The notes: generated by a model not told the origin, from the letters alone. A DNA stretch of 64,000 bases from Mortierella alpina (GCA_029449245.1 JANATF010000004.1:372001-436000), one strand, 5' to 3'. Shown: positions 11,706 through 23,718, numbered from the stretch's first letter. Numbers and translations: made by a program.

Positions 11706-12126
11706 TTAGACGATGGCACGACTTCCACGACGGCGACCATAGCATAATCGCATGAAAATCCATGCAACGATGAATACGACGGCTAGTACGATGAAGATGT
11801 GCTACAGTATGAAAGAACAGCAGTACAGTTTGTCTCTGTCAGCAAACAATGGCTCAAATTCTGGGTGACAATGAAAACGAAAAGCTCATCAAGAACAAAG
11901 TATAAAAGTACCTTCAGGCCTGCAGTTGATCCAACTTGGATCACATTTGTAATAGACAGGATCCAGATGATCAATAGAATGAGTCCAACCACGATCAGAC
12001 CGTCCTAAGATGTGCCGCCGGTAGGAACGAAGAAAGGTTAGTCACTTTGCATCAACATAGAAGGAGCCATTGAAGAAATGGAGAATGCTTGATTACCCAT
12101 GCAACGCAAGCAATGGTGCCGCACAT
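11706..12126 (-). CDS. Small two-transmembrane-segment protein, 72 aa, three exons
   Basis: Exons 12126-12097, 12004-11912 and 11801-11706 join in phase 0 at both introns (92 and 110 nt, donors GTAATC and GTACTT, acceptors TTAG and GTAG). The product starts MCGTIACVAWDGL. It has a first hydrophobic helix (VVGLILLIIWILSI, about residues 14-28), a short linker with GSTAG, and a second helix (IFIVLAVVFIVAWIF, about 43-58). It ends in a basic tail, CYGRRRGSRAIV. This predicts a small double-spanning membrane protein with a positive C-terminus. I do not recognise the family. The two exon junctions fall near the start of each helix. Support comes from consistent phases and hydrophobic periodicity, not from homology. 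It diverges from the small gene at 12714. Confidence 0.65.
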
Positions 12127-12190
12127 AATGGCTGTGAGTTTGAAGTTTGTTAAGTGTGGGAGTGGGATGTGAAGATATTGGTTTTAAGAG

Positions 12191-12240
12191 GTGACAAGAG
12201 GTGACAAGAGGTGACAAGAGGTGACAAGAGGTGACAAGAG
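12191..12240. repeat. Five perfect copies of a 10-bp unit (GTGACAAGAG)
   Basis: Five head-to-tail copies sit about 65-115 bp upstream of the start of the small two-TM gene, in its 5' leader or promoter. Confidence 0.95.
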
Positions 12241-12713
12241 CGAGGATGATGGGCGGTTGTTGGAGAACAAGAGAGAGGGTGGGGCCCATTTTATACCTGT
12301 ATGAATGCATCGGTCGCGTGCAGAACGTGGAAGTGCTGTCATATCTAAGTCAGAGCACAGACAGTGATAAAAAGCCTTTGTGATTACGCGATTCTACGCA
12401 CACATTCTAAACATCATTAGAGTGCGCCGGGTGATACAATGTCGAGGCAGATCTTCCGGAGGCATCTGGACTCCACGACAGATGACTCGGAGGCCACAGA
12501 AGCACACAAAAGAGGACCATCCGGACGGGCGGGAGATCAAACGACGTCCAGTCCAGTCCTGCTGAGACGCGCCAAATAATGTTGCGGCGTCGTCCGCATA
12601 TGGCCAATGACACCAGACGCCTGTCTCATCTTTTTCACGACATAAGTAGCTGCTCCTTGTCCTCTCTTTACTTCATCGCCTCGTCATCTCTTATCAGAAC
12701 ACCCACTCTCATC

Positions 12714-13160
12714 ATGACCGAACAGACCAGCAACACCGGCGCCGCTCCAGCCCACAAGCCCAATTTTGTTGAAAAGATCGTGGACAAGATCATGCACCAC
12801 CACGGACACGGACACGGCCAGGACCAGCAACAGCAGCCTGCCACCACGAGTGCCTCCCAAAAGATGCCCCACACCTATGGCGGTCCCGACAACGAACACG
12901 ACAATGCATATGTTGCCGAGGCTTCCATGGTGGGAGCTCATGCTATCCCCCCTATGACGTTCCACGCTGACTCACGCCGCTCTGACCAAGTATCCTCTGG
13001 AGCACCCAACGCTCAGACCCAGCCTCAAGCAGTTGCACAAGCGCAACAGACCTCGGCGTCGACGGGTGCGCACGGGCACTCGCCAGATGAGTTTGGCGAT
13101 CGAGTGGCCGGACACGATCTCCATTCCGCAGAGAGCCAGCGTCAACGCCCAGTTATGTAA
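12714..13160 (+). CDS. Small hydrophilic His/Gln-rich protein, 148 aa
   Basis: Single-exon frame from the ATG at 12714 to the TAA at 13158. The product is hydrophilic and low in complexity. An N-terminal amphipathic stretch NFVEKIVDKIMHHHG runs into HGHGHGQDQQQQ, followed by Gln/Ala/Ser-rich sequence and a tail DEFGDRVAGHDLHSAESQRQ. There is no signal peptide, membrane segment or known domain. A C/T-rich leader precedes the ATG and an AATAAA follows the stop within about 20 bases (near 13177), supporting a real transcript. Size and composition recall small stress-induced fungal proteins, but nothing in the sequence assigns a function. Confidence 0.65.
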   Translation: MTEQTSNTGAAPAHKPNFVEKIVDKIMHHHGHGHGQDQQQQPATTSASQKMPHTYGGPDNEHDNAYVAEASMVGAHAIPPMTFHADSRRSDQVSSGAPNAQTQPQAVAQAQQTSASTGAHGHSPDEFGDRVAGHDLHSAESQRQRPVM

Positions 13161-14279
13161 TCTTCATTGCTTGCAGAATAAAATTGAGATTTAGCCTCTC
13201 TCGTCCTCCTCTCTCTTTCTGTTGCTCTCATTCCATCCACTTTCCTCCTCCCTCATTAAATTCCGAAGACTGCTTCGACAGCTCTGCCTCATCCTTCACT
13301 GTCCTGCTGCTCTGTCCTCTTCGCTTACTTGTCGTATAGTTGCAGCTTCGCATTTGGAGCCTTATGGTTGCATGTCTGCCTGTTATTGCATCCCGGCCAA
13401 GCGAGGCCTCATGTACGAAGGAAACGGTCAGGCAGCAAGACTCGGCAACGACCTCTTCTAAAGAGTTGTCGAACGAGACCATCAGAACCCTGCTGAGGTA
13501 AACGCTCCCCTATACTCCATTTAACCCCTCCTACACCTGGTCTGCAACATGGCTTCAGGGCAGTGACGAAAGGAATCCCCACTTCACTAATGCTGCCTTT
13601 ATGAGGTACATGGCCTCACACAACTTCCCTCGCCTCGTTACATATGCACATTGAAGCAAGACGAAGCGGCAAAAGAAGAGTAGATCTGCTGGCAAACCTT
13701 CTGGCCCATCCCCTTGCTCAGACAGGTACTTCGCCGCTCGCTTCTTGCACACCTCAAGGACTGAGAATATAGCTACGTTTTTGTTACAGGTTTCAGTCTT
13801 GTCCCCAGGCACAAGGGAGGCTATCGCTTACTTTCTTCGAATGAAGCGAACAATGAATGTGAACAGCCATAAGATGCTGACCGCAATAATGATGTGCAAT
13901 AAAGTCCAGTCAAATGGTCCTTCGGAAGATCAACAACGGTGCGTGACACCGCTGACTATTATTAGACATCTAATTTTGCAGTAGCCCATGTATTACTCTC
14001 GTGTGTGCCTTTTGCTCTGCCCATGTTCCTGTGGGGTTAAAGTGGGTTGAACGCCTTCACCCTGTTTCGTCCTCTTTTGTTTAATCAGTGCTGCATTCTT
14101 CCTCATCCGCCTTTGCTCCTTTGCATTTCACATCCATTGCGCATCCCGTTGTCGTCTCGCGCACCTTCGTTAGTGTGTTCAAACCCCTCGACACCACCAC
14201 AGAATCAATCGCTCGAGAGAGGCTGTCGAACCTATTCCAATCGCACTTCCTTTCACAGACGAGAAAAACAAACAAACAA
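13161..14279. other. Intergenic, with one candidate membrane-protein exon on the minus strand
   Basis: On the minus strand 13914-13828 reads a hydrophobic helix with flanking aromatics (DWTLLHIIIAVSILWLF, then RFIRRK and a stop). It lacks an in-frame ATG and would need an upstream exon that I could not find. Nothing else was recognised. The last 200 bases are the C/T-rich leader of the next gene. Confidence 0.35.
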
Positions 14280-15279
14280 ATGGCTGCCTCTTTGGCCTCA
14301 TCTATGAGCTTTAAGAGAGCCCTTGAACGCGCATTCTTTCTGGCCTTCTTGGGATTTCTCTGCTTGTCTAATGTCTATGTGCAGGGTCAAGGTAGAGCGT
14401 CATTCAACCAGTCCAAAAACAACAACGCTGCATAACAAAGAGGAAGAAGGGGAAAAAAAGGGACACTCCCTATTCACTGCCTTCATCTACTGATAATGGC
14501 TCTCTTTATCACACTCTGTAGTCACATCGCCCTCTGGCTCCCAAGGAGCCACTACAACTGCATCTCTGCCGTCAGGATCGACGGTCAATCCACTGCCCTC
14601 AGGGTCACAAACAGGATCAGCTACACTACCCGGACCGACAGGCCCACTGCCTAGCACCAAACCGAGTGATCCCCCTGCACACTTGTCAATGTTAGAGCCC
14701 AAGGCCGATATCAAAAACCCGCCACTGTTTCAGCTGGGTAGAGATATTGCCTTTGGGTGGACCATCACCGATATTCAGAACTTGATTATGAAGCCAACAA
14801 ATCTTACCATTGAGGCCTACACAACTGACAAGGACATTGTCACCATCGCCAGCGGCTTGCCTGGCAATACCATGAACTATACCTGGCCAGCTGCGAATCA
14901 AATCAATGCGACCAACCCTATCCAGGCCAAAATTTACACCATCCGCATTTTCGACGGACAGGTTGGTCGTTATGGAAGTATTCCCGGTGGATACTTGGAG
15001 ACGTATGTGGGACTCAAGATTGGTCTTTATCCCCCAATCGGGTACACACCTGGCAAGGATCAGAATCGTAAGTTTCCTGCAAGTGCCACGATCGTTCTTT
15101 TCTTTTGACCTTTGAAGGGATCTGCGACTGACCTCAGAACGTCTTTATGTGTTTCTGTAGCGCCTCTGTGTGCCACATGTGATTTCTCGAAGATCACGAA
15201 CGGGGTAACGAGGAGCGTGCTTCCGGGAGTGTTTATAGCCCTGATCACCTTGATGTCGACAAGCGTAGCCATGTGGTAG
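14280..15279 (+). CDS. Secreted, probably GPI-anchored DUF7137-like cell-surface protein, 258 aa
   Basis: Exons 14280-14391, 14522-15067 and 15161-15279 join through introns of 130 and 93 nt with matching phase 1. The N-terminus is a signal peptide (hydrophobic core AFFLAFLGFLCLSNVYV, about residues 19-35). A Ser/Thr/Pro/Gly-rich linker (about 40-85) comes next. The folded part follows, with FQLGRDIAFGWTITDIQ, PTNLTIEAYTT and YLETYVGLKIGLYPP, then NPPLCATCDF. This pattern matches the fungal DUF7137 family as I remember it, including the closing CxxC. The C-terminus ends with a short hydrophobic stretch (VFIALITLMSTSVAMW), which suggests a GPI-anchor signal or membrane tail. NLT and NYT sequons are present. 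Role is unknown; a wall or surface location is inferred. Confidence 0.7.
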
Positions 15280-15705
15280 TAGTCCACTCGCGCTGTGTTT
15301 GTTCTATTCCATATGTATGACATTTGAATGAAACTGTGTTCGCTGTTGCCTGAGACTTATTTCCAACGTTGCCTGGATATATATGAAAGGATGACGTGTT
15401 TCAATATTTTTTTTCTGTGTTTATTTGTCTGCTATGCGTGCCTGAGGGCCAAAAAAAAGATTGAGTGACCGAATCCGTTTATGAATTGAGATTTCGCAGC
15501 CAAAAAAAAAAACACCTTCTTGTTTCGATCCATCAAGGCAGTCAGCAGTAGCAGATCCATCTACGCTCCTTCCCCGCTCACTCTCGCAACTCACTCTCTC
15601 TGCCGCCTCCCCTCTGCTCCGCCGTCTTCCTTGGATTTTCTTAATCGCATCCCCTCGATTGCAGAAAAACCAGCACACACACACCCCTCTTTTACTTGAT
15701 CCATC
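15280..15705. other. Intergenic, promoter and leader of eIF3c
   Basis: The right half (about 15540-15700) is C/T-rich, as expected for the leader of a highly expressed gene. No other feature was seen. Confidence 0.5.
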
Positions 15706-18700
15706 ATGTCTCGATTCTTCCGCGCAGGAGAGAGCGACTCTGACGACACAGAGTCTGATTACTCTGAGGAGTTGTCGGCCTCTGAGTCTGAGGACCATTC
15801 CGACTCTGATTCCGATGACTCGTCCGATGACGAGCAGGGCGACAAGAAGAAGGTCGGTCGTTTCGAGCGATCCTTCTCTGACTCTGACAGTGATGACGAT
15901 ACCGTCCGCGTCGTTCGCTCGGCAAAGGACAAGCGTTTTGAGGAAATCGAGCAGGCCGTGACCTCGATGGCCAACGGCCAGAAGATCAACGACTGGGTCT
16001 CTGCACAGAATGGTAAAGATCAAAAGATGAAAAATATTTGACTGATGGCGCATCAGGATTAATCACCAGTGGCTCCAGGACGCAGGATGTTGACCCTACG
16101 GTCAGGATGATCAAAAAAGGATGCTCTATTTTTTTCAAGGATGGGCCGCAGTAGCACCGTCTACCGCAGCAGCACACCTTTTGAGTGTGAAATCTCTTTC
16201 AGTATGCGCTTCAGGATGCTACGGGATATGACTTGCGGCCACAACCTGAGCACTACGCAGCGCGTTTTCATATCTGGAAGAAAAGAAAACCAACCCATCG
16301 CAGGAGCGTGTGACAAAGACCGCCATATTCACCTTGCCACCCTGCTTATGCTCACCATGACTGGTAGAATTCGACCGCGCCAACAAGGCTCTTCAGAAGT
16401 CTGCTGGTATCATTGCCCAGACTGGTGTCCCCAAGTTTTACATCAAGGCTGTTGCCGAGTTGGAGAAGGCCATTCAAAGCGCTTTGGAGAAGGAGAAGTC
16501 TGCCTCCAAGAAGATGAACGCCTCCAACGCCAAGGCTCTGAACTCCATGAAGCAAAAGGTCAAGAAGAACAACCGCCTCTACGAGACTCAGATCCAAGAG
16601 TACGAGAAGGATCCCGAGAACTACGACGTGGAGGAGGAGGTTGTTGCCACCCCCAAGCCTGGCAGGAAACCCAAGAAGGTTGTCTCGGACTCGGAGGAGG
16701 ACGAGGAGGAGGAGGGCGCTGAGCCCGTCGACGATGGCTTCACACCCGTTGGTGCTGGTGGAAAGACCGTCGAGTTCACTCAGGAGAATTTGTTCAAGAA
16801 GCTTAGAGAGGTCGCTGATGCCCGTGGAAAGAAGAACACCAACCGCGAAGAGCAGGTCCGCGTCTTGGAGAAGCTGTTGCACATCAGCAACACCCCTTAC
16901 CAGAAGATCCGCGTCTTCCTGAGCTTGATCTCTGCTCAGTTCGACTTTGCCGTTGGTCTCTCTGGCTACATGAGCATTCCTCTCTGGAAGAAGTACGTGG
17001 TCACCACCCCCATTAGAACGGTTTTTTGCTGCAGACGGGCATGGCTCTGTACGAACACCGGCAGCTAACATCTGTTCATTCTCGCCTTATTTTAATGCTT
17101 GCTCTCTTTTTAGTGCTGAGAAGTACCTGAACGGTTTGTTGACTGTCTTGGAGTCCAACCAGGACTATGTTGTCAAGGAGGATGCCCCAGAGGAGGACGA
17201 CAGTGACAAAGATCGCTCACCCCAGAACGGCGAGACCATCTTCATTCAGGGATCGATCGTCGCCTTCATTGACCGCTTGGACGATGAGTTCACAAAGTCC
17301 CTCCAGAACATTGATCCCCACACCACCGACTACGTCGATCGCCTTAAGGACGAGGTCGGACTCTACACCGTCATTGTTCGCTCCCACGCATACTTCACTC
17401 GTCTCCAGCAGATTGATGCCATCTGCCGCACCACCATGAGACGTTTGGAGCACCTGTACTTCAAGGTGAGTTTGTTTTAATATATAGTAGCAATGCCGCA
17501 GTCGGTTTGGAGATGATCAGCTCTTAACTCACCATGCCTTCTACTCTCCTCGTCATTGCTCCCCATCCTATCTAGCCCGATGTTGTCATTGTCGCTGTCG
17601 AGACTGCCACTGCTGCTCTCTTGCCCCCCAATGTCGCTCAAGCCAGCAAGGACTCGTCCAACCTCATCCACGATCTGTGCGTGTACTTGTACAAGAACGC
17701 CTCGTCCCTTCTCCGTACTCGCGCCATGCTCTGCCACATCTACCACCACGCCCTGCACAACCGCTTCTTTGTCGCTCGTGATATGCTCTTGATGTCGCAT
17801 TTGCAGGAGACTATTCACCAGGCCGACGTCACCACCCAGATCTTGCACAACCGCACTATGGTCCAACTTGGTCTCTGCGCCTTCCGCGGAGGCATGATCA
17901 GGGAGGCTCAGTCGGCCCTGCAGGACATTTCAGGAACTGGTCGCGTCAAGGAGCTGTTGGCCCAGGGCTTGTCCCTCCAGCGCTACGGCTCTGCCTCGCC
18001 CGAGCAGGAGAAGCTTGAGCGTCAGCGTCAGCTCCCCTTCCACATGCACATCAACCTTGAGCTTTTGGAGTGCGCCTACTTGACCTGCTCCATGCTCCTC
18101 GAAATCCCCGCCATGGCCTCTGCTGGTGCCAACCCCGAGGGTCGCAAGAAGGTGATTTCCAAGCCCTTCCGCCGCATGCTCGATTACAACTCTCGCCAGG
18201 TCTTCACCGGACCCCCCGAGAACACTCGCGATCACATCATGGGCGCAGCCAAGGCTCTGGCCAGCGGCGAGTGGCAAAAGTCGATCGAGTTGATCAACGC
18301 CATCAAGATCTGGGACCTTATGCCCGAGACTGACAAGATCAAGGAGATGTTGGGTCGCAAGATCCAGGAGGAGGGTCTCCGCACCTACCTGTTCACGAAC
18401 GCCTCTTACTACTCGTCCGTCAGTCTTGAGCAGCTCGCCAAGATGTTTGACCTTCCCTTGTCGAACACCATCTCCATCGTCTCCAAGATGGTCTGGAACG
18501 AGGAGCTTTCTGCCAGCATTGACCAGGTCACCAACGTCGTCATCTTGCACCACGTCGAGGCAAGCAGAGTTCAGTCCCTTGCACTGGCCTTTGCCGAGAA
18601 GGCTGCTGGATTCGTTGAGGGCAACGAGAAGTTGCTGGAGCTCAAGAGCCCTCAGCAGGGAGAGCGTCCCAAGAAGGGACCCAACGCCAACAAGGATCAG

Positions 18701-18814
18701 GCATCCGGAAAGCAGCAGCAGCAGCGTACCATGGGTCCCCGTGGTAGCGGTCGTGGAGGACGCAATCAATTTAACAATGGTCTTGGCAACAGCGTGCGGG
18801 GAGGCCGCAAGTAA
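15706..18814 (+). CDS. NIP1: Eukaryotic translation initiation factor 3 subunit c
   Basis: Core eIF3 subunit that bridges the 40S ribosome with eIF1 and eIF5. Four exons (15706-16012, 16368-16992, 17114-17465, 17576-18814) give 840 aa. The introns are 355, 121 and 110 nt. The N-terminus is very acidic and Ser-rich (SDSDDTESDYSEE) before the conserved KDKRFEEIEQAV segment, where eIF3c contacts eIF1/eIF5. The middle holds the helical repeats (FDRANKALQK, FKKLREVADARGKKNTNREEQ). The last exon has the PCI domain, including LRTYLFTNASYYSSVSLEQLAKMFDLP. The C-terminus is an RGG-like tail (GPRGSGRGGRN). Length and order match fungal Nip1/eIF3c. The first intron is unusually long for this gene and contains a spurious 193-codon frame. 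Confidence 0.95.
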
Positions 18815-19334
18815 ATGCAGGGAAGGAAAAAGCCGGTGTTGACACAAGGATATCCGTTTTATTGTGAGCTCTCTCTCTCTTTTTTTCTCTCTTATTTTTT
18901 GTGCTTTTTGTTCGTTGAGTTGTCGTCGTTGGAGGGGTTTTCATCTTTTTCATTGTTATTTTTTTTAAACCACTACAGACTAGTTGTTTTCTTTTTTCTC
19001 CCTTTCACATTCTCTTTCATTTTTCACACCACAAAACATGCATCATACTCGCAAGAAGAAGACGCGGCGGAAAACGGCGGAGCAAAAATGGGTCTGCAGA
19101 AGGACAAAGGAAAAAAAAAACATAGCCAAACAAACAAAAAAAAAAATAACAATCTTTTTTCATATATCTCGTTGCGGTGTGAAATGCTTATCCGGCAGTT
19201 TCCATTCGTGTGCCACTGAAGGGAGCAGGGAAGCAGGTCGTTTTATATATTCAATAGCAATCAGGGTCTTGCGGTGTATTCTGCTAGAGAGGATGCGTCT
19301 ATGAGATTACAAGAAATAATGTACAACCCAGCTA
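18815..19334. other. Convergent 3' flanks of eIF3c and HAUS6
   Basis: A T-rich tract (about 18870-19030) followed by A-rich segments; these are likely the 3' UTRs and poly(A) sites of two converging genes. No gene was seen. Confidence 0.5.
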
Positions 19335-22300
19335 CTATGCGAACGCCTCCGTTGTCTCCCACAGAATCTCCTCAGGATCCAGGCTTTCGGGCATAGCTTC
19401 GCCCAAAAGACCTTCGGTCGCCTCATTGTTGTTGAATATAGGCTGGAGCTCAGAGTTGAGCATCGTGTAGTCCTCCTCGCCCGCTTGCTCAGGAGCAAGA
19501 AACGGATCCTGTTGTATGGGCTCGTCCAGGAACCGCTTCGCTTCAGCATCGTACACCTGCGCACGACTTGGCGGTTCATTTCCACGCTCTCTACTCCTGC
19601 CCACTAAAGGCCGCTCCGCTGACTTGAAGGGAATGTCAGCCTTTCGTCCAATTCTCTTTGGAAGCACAAAGCCTGCCACGTCCCTTGATGACGATGACAA
19701 CATGGATGCCGTTAGCGAGCGGTTCGCGTTCATACGTGGCATCCGAAGAGGCGAAACGGCTGGCGGACTGAATCCCCGAGTGTCGTCTTCGTCTTCGACT
19801 TCGTTATCATTGTCCTCACTTGCATTCTCCGCGTTGAAGTCTTCATGACTAGTGGCTCGTCCAGCCTCCAACTGACTTGAAAGGGGGCCTGCATCTGAAT
19901 GCAACGACTTTGATGATAATGAGGACCATGACGAGAACGAAACCGGTGTGGATGATGGAGGCGACACGTTGCGGCTGCGGCCAAATACCGAGACTTTGAG
20001 TGAGCCAAGATTTGATTTTGATAGCTGCTCAAACGGCGGTGGCAACATACACCCTCTCTTTGCTGCCATGCTCTCCTCCAGCCTCTTGTTCTCCATATCA
20101 ATCATTCGGGGTGACTTGGGTTTCCATGACGGAGGACGGCCCCAGGGGTTACGGCTGGCTCTCAAATCTACTTGAGCAGCGACGGCCTCAGTCCTCCGAT
20201 CAGACCTCGCCATTTTCTCAGAACTCGATGGGGAAACTCTGGCTTGTGCTTGTATGGGCTGGGCTGATTCCTGTTTGTCCACTTTTGGTTCGACACTGGT
20301 CGCAGTTGAAGTGTGTGGGTGTCTATCTATCCCGTTGTCACTGTTGCAAATCCTGTCCAGAGCTACAGAGTTGCCTGTCAACAGGTGATTAACCCTGACC
20401 GAAGTGGCGAGATATCTGGTCGGCCTCTTGTTGGCCAATGGGCTTGTAGGATATTCTGATTTTGCTGTCCGGGGGCTGTCGAGCAGAAATAATGCAGAGG
20501 CAGACGGCGACTGAGGCACAGCTTTTGCTTCCGATCCGGATGACCGCCCTTCGCCCATCTGCAGTCCACTTGAAGTCTTGAATCGCGTGAAAATGGATGA
20601 TGCAAACGGTGAGGGCTTAAGCGGTGTCTTGAGCGAAAGGGACTTCCGGTCGAATTTGTCGTCCGACTTGGATGGTGGCGTCAAGGCGCTGAATGGGCGG
20701 GACAGCTTCGGTATCTCCGTATCCGCCAGCATCTCGTAGAGTTTTTTCTGCTGGGGTGTGTGCAGGAACATGATTGGCATTTTCAAGCCAGCAGAGCCTC
20801 CGTCGACACTCGATATCTTCATGGGCTTTGGTGTCGGAGCGCGCAGGTCGTCCAAGGTCAGCTTGGGTGATCGAACCGCAAGTGTGCGTTTACGGTCCAG
20901 CACCCGGGAAGAAGGGGAGCTGGGTAGTGACTGGTCGACCAAGCTATTGTTCACCGACCTCTCTTTTACGGGGGTCTTCAGTCCCACATTATTGGTGGTT
21001 CTTCTACCGACACCATTAATCTCAAACGCGTCGATTTTCGTTCTCTTTGAGGGCGTCTCTGGCGTTTCCTGTAAGATGCTGTCGAACATGTCGATTCGTT
21101 TCGTTGGTTGCGGGTTGTCGGGTGTTGAAGGTGTTTCCTGCGATGGACCATGGTTCTCCACTGTCGAGGGGTTATATAGTCTACTGTGAAAGTCGGACGA
21201 CTGCCTCCGTTTTTTCGATGCGCCAAGTCCTTGATATATGGACTTTGAGGGAATGGCACTTGTCGCCAGAACGGGTTTTGGTACCACAGCACGATCGGCT
21301 ACCACAGCACGATCGGGTACCACAGCACGGTCGGCTACCACCTCGGACTGCAGTTGAGGTTTGAGTGGAAGGGTACGACGAACAGAATGCCTGGCCTTTG
21401 CAACGTATGGGATTGGGGCTGGGGAAGGTCTCACTGAGAGCATCAAGTGCGCATCTATATCCTCAGAAAGGCTCGTTATTAGATTATAGGTCTAGAGGTC
21501 AATGTCAAGAGTGGACACGTGTGTGTAAGCTTCTTACCCTTCCCGCTAAGAGCCTCGCGCAGGCCGCGATGTGAGCTCCTATCGTAAACTAGCAACTGGG
21601 GTCCTGTGGTGCCAAGGGTGTCCCTGATACTCTGGACTTGGTCTGAAAATGATCCTTCTACAAACAGGCAATGGTAGCGTAAGTCACTCGCCTACTAAGC
21701 GTATGTAGGACTGGCGACCTTCGTCCCGACTCAATGTTACCATTATTCGTTGAGGGTGCCAAACAATGAGCAATGCTTCTGGAGCATGCAATAGCCTCCT
21801 GAGATGCGCTGTTCGCGGCATTTGGCGAAAGGTTGTCTGTGATACGGGAGTCAACCTGTGGCACCGTCGATAGTAACCGTCGGTAGGACCTCTGCATAGT
21901 ATTATTCTCCCTATTGGTAGCAACGAAGGTTTCAGAATACATGACACTTTGACCCACAAAGGTTGCGCGCAAAGATTACTGTTGCGTTGGACTTTGTACC
22001 TTTTGAGTCTTTCTACTCGCTTACTTGCTTCCTGTAATCTTATCTCCAGTTTTTTGCGCGATCCTTGTATCCGCTGGAGCTGAAGGCTGTGGCTGCTGGA
22101 CATATCCTTTAATGGTCCTGTATGACTGGAGGAAGCTTCTGCATTGCTCTCGTGCGAGCGAGAAGTCCTGCTCTCCAGAAGCTGGAGCGAGCGTTTCCAT
22201 GCCAGGAGTACTGAAGCAGGGTCGACATTGGGACGTTGGGCGCGCTATCGGACATACGTCATAGAGAGAATAGAACAGTAAGTACAGTAAACACTCCACT

Positions 22301-23718
22301 GACACTCTCAGATCTTGAACTTCGACATATCCCAAGCTTTGATATCAAGTACCTTCATATAGCCGTGCTCTTGTGCATGCGTTGTGGAGTCTGCAACTTC
22401 TTCTACCATCTTGCGTCCATTCAAAACTGAGCTCCCTTTTCCTTGATCAGAGTCAAGTATCGACTGAAGGCTCTCCTTGCGGTCAAGGTTCCGTTCCACG
22501 AAGCTAAGAATTGGTCGCCACTGACCATCGATTTTCTCAATCCAACGGTCTTCCAGTATCCGAAGTTCGTCATAACTTAGCAGTGTCGTCCTCTCGGCCA
22601 GTTGGTGGTGATGAGTCATGAATGCCCGTCGTTCCGCCTCGATGGAGTCCTACAAGACGCAAAGTCGATAAAGAAATAAGATGACTTTGCTCCGACTCGA
22701 CAAGCCTACAAGCTGAGCATGAGCTATGCCAAGTGACCCAATTGTGACCTATATGACATACCATTTCTTTCGTATACTTGTCCATTTTTGCAGTCATCTC
22801 TCGGCTCATACTATCCCACTGCCGACGCGTTTTTTGCTGCTTATCGATGTCCTGGATAAAACTATGGGATCGATTCACGATATGCAAGTCTATCATCTCC
22901 AGCAAGGCCTCTTCCTCATGGGTCGATCTGGGTACCATTCTGGCTAGACGAAGAAGCTCTCCATCAGCATCGTTGAGCTCATCCTGCTGTTGCCAGTTCA
23001 TATCTCGTGTAACAGCTCGCGAGAGGACAAAGGTGGAGAGAGCCAAGATCAGCTTCTCTATCCGCTCACCAATGGATTCATCAAGGTAGCTCCTCCTGAT
23101 CGTTGGCAGGAAGACTCCAAGCCCGCCTGATTGGCCTGTCTTTCCAGCTGCCACCAAACTCGAGCTAGATTCCCAGGCCATAGTGTCTGCCTCTGATGGT
23201 ACGATGTTGTTTCCGATCCCAAAGGAGCCCTCTTTCCTGAGCTCCTCAAGCCACTTGAAAGCCACGTTCCTCAGCTCTCGGGCATCGTGTCGATCCAGGA
23301 CTGGCCAGCAATCCTTGAAGCGCTGTTGTGCCAGAGCCTTATCGAGCCGGGTGAATAGAAACCATAGAACAAACTCCAAAGCCCTTGTAGATTGATGTCC
23401 TTTTGCAAACATAAGCCTGTGTAGCTCTAACGGTTTTGTGGCGGCCGTGGATCCGTAGCTGTAAGCGTCTATTACGATATGATGGTGCTGATCCTGGTCC
23501 CGGTGCAGAAACGGCGACGGCGTGGATGCATCGTGTGGTGGCTGAGAGGTTCCCAGTGCCGATACTGTGGTGCCTTGGTGTTTGGAAGAGAAGTCCTGCA
23601 CTCTGAGAAGAATGAGGTTTGTCCAGAAGACCGATCGCACGTTCTCGGGCGAGGAATGGTGTTGGGCCATGAGACCGGACGGGGTGGTGGATGCGAAGGG
23701 GTGGGCGGACGACGACAT
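19335..23718 (-). CDS. HAUS6: HAUS augmin-like complex subunit 6, 1302 aa, six exons
   Basis: Augmin recruits gamma-tubulin to existing spindle microtubules to nucleate branches. Exons 23718-22762, 22649-22353, 22244-22000, 21910-21741, 21657-21538 and 21454-19335 join with agreeing phases through introns of 112, 108, 89, 83 and 83 nt. The first exon carries the HAUS6 N-terminal domain: VFWTNLILLRV, then RALEFVLWFLFTRLD, RFKDCWPVLDR, ELRNVAFKWLEELRKEG and SIGERIEKLILALSTFVLSRA, a close match to animal and Aspergillus HAUS6. Coiled-coil segments follow (residues about 240-560, e.g. KKLEIRLQEASKRVERLK). The last exon is a long disordered region with many SP/TP sites (KTPVK, QETPETPSK, PKLTLDD), suggesting phosphorylation by a mitotic kinase. 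The exons look like two or three separate genes until they are spliced. Confidence 0.85.
21282..21343. repeat. 18-bp tandem repeat inside the HAUS6 gene
   Basis: About 3.4 copies of TACCACAGCACGATCGG(C/G) on the plus strand encode a six-residue repeat, VV(A/P)DRA, in the disordered part of HAUS6. Confidence 0.9.

Noticed and set aside
16141-16722. 193-codon plus frame across eIF3c intron 1 and exon 2
   Set aside because: The first half is intron and the second half is exon 2 in the wrong frame.
17930-18847. 305-codon minus-strand frame opposite eIF3c
   Set aside because: Antisense to the well-supported PCI-domain exon; leucine/valine-rich composition is that of a shadow frame.
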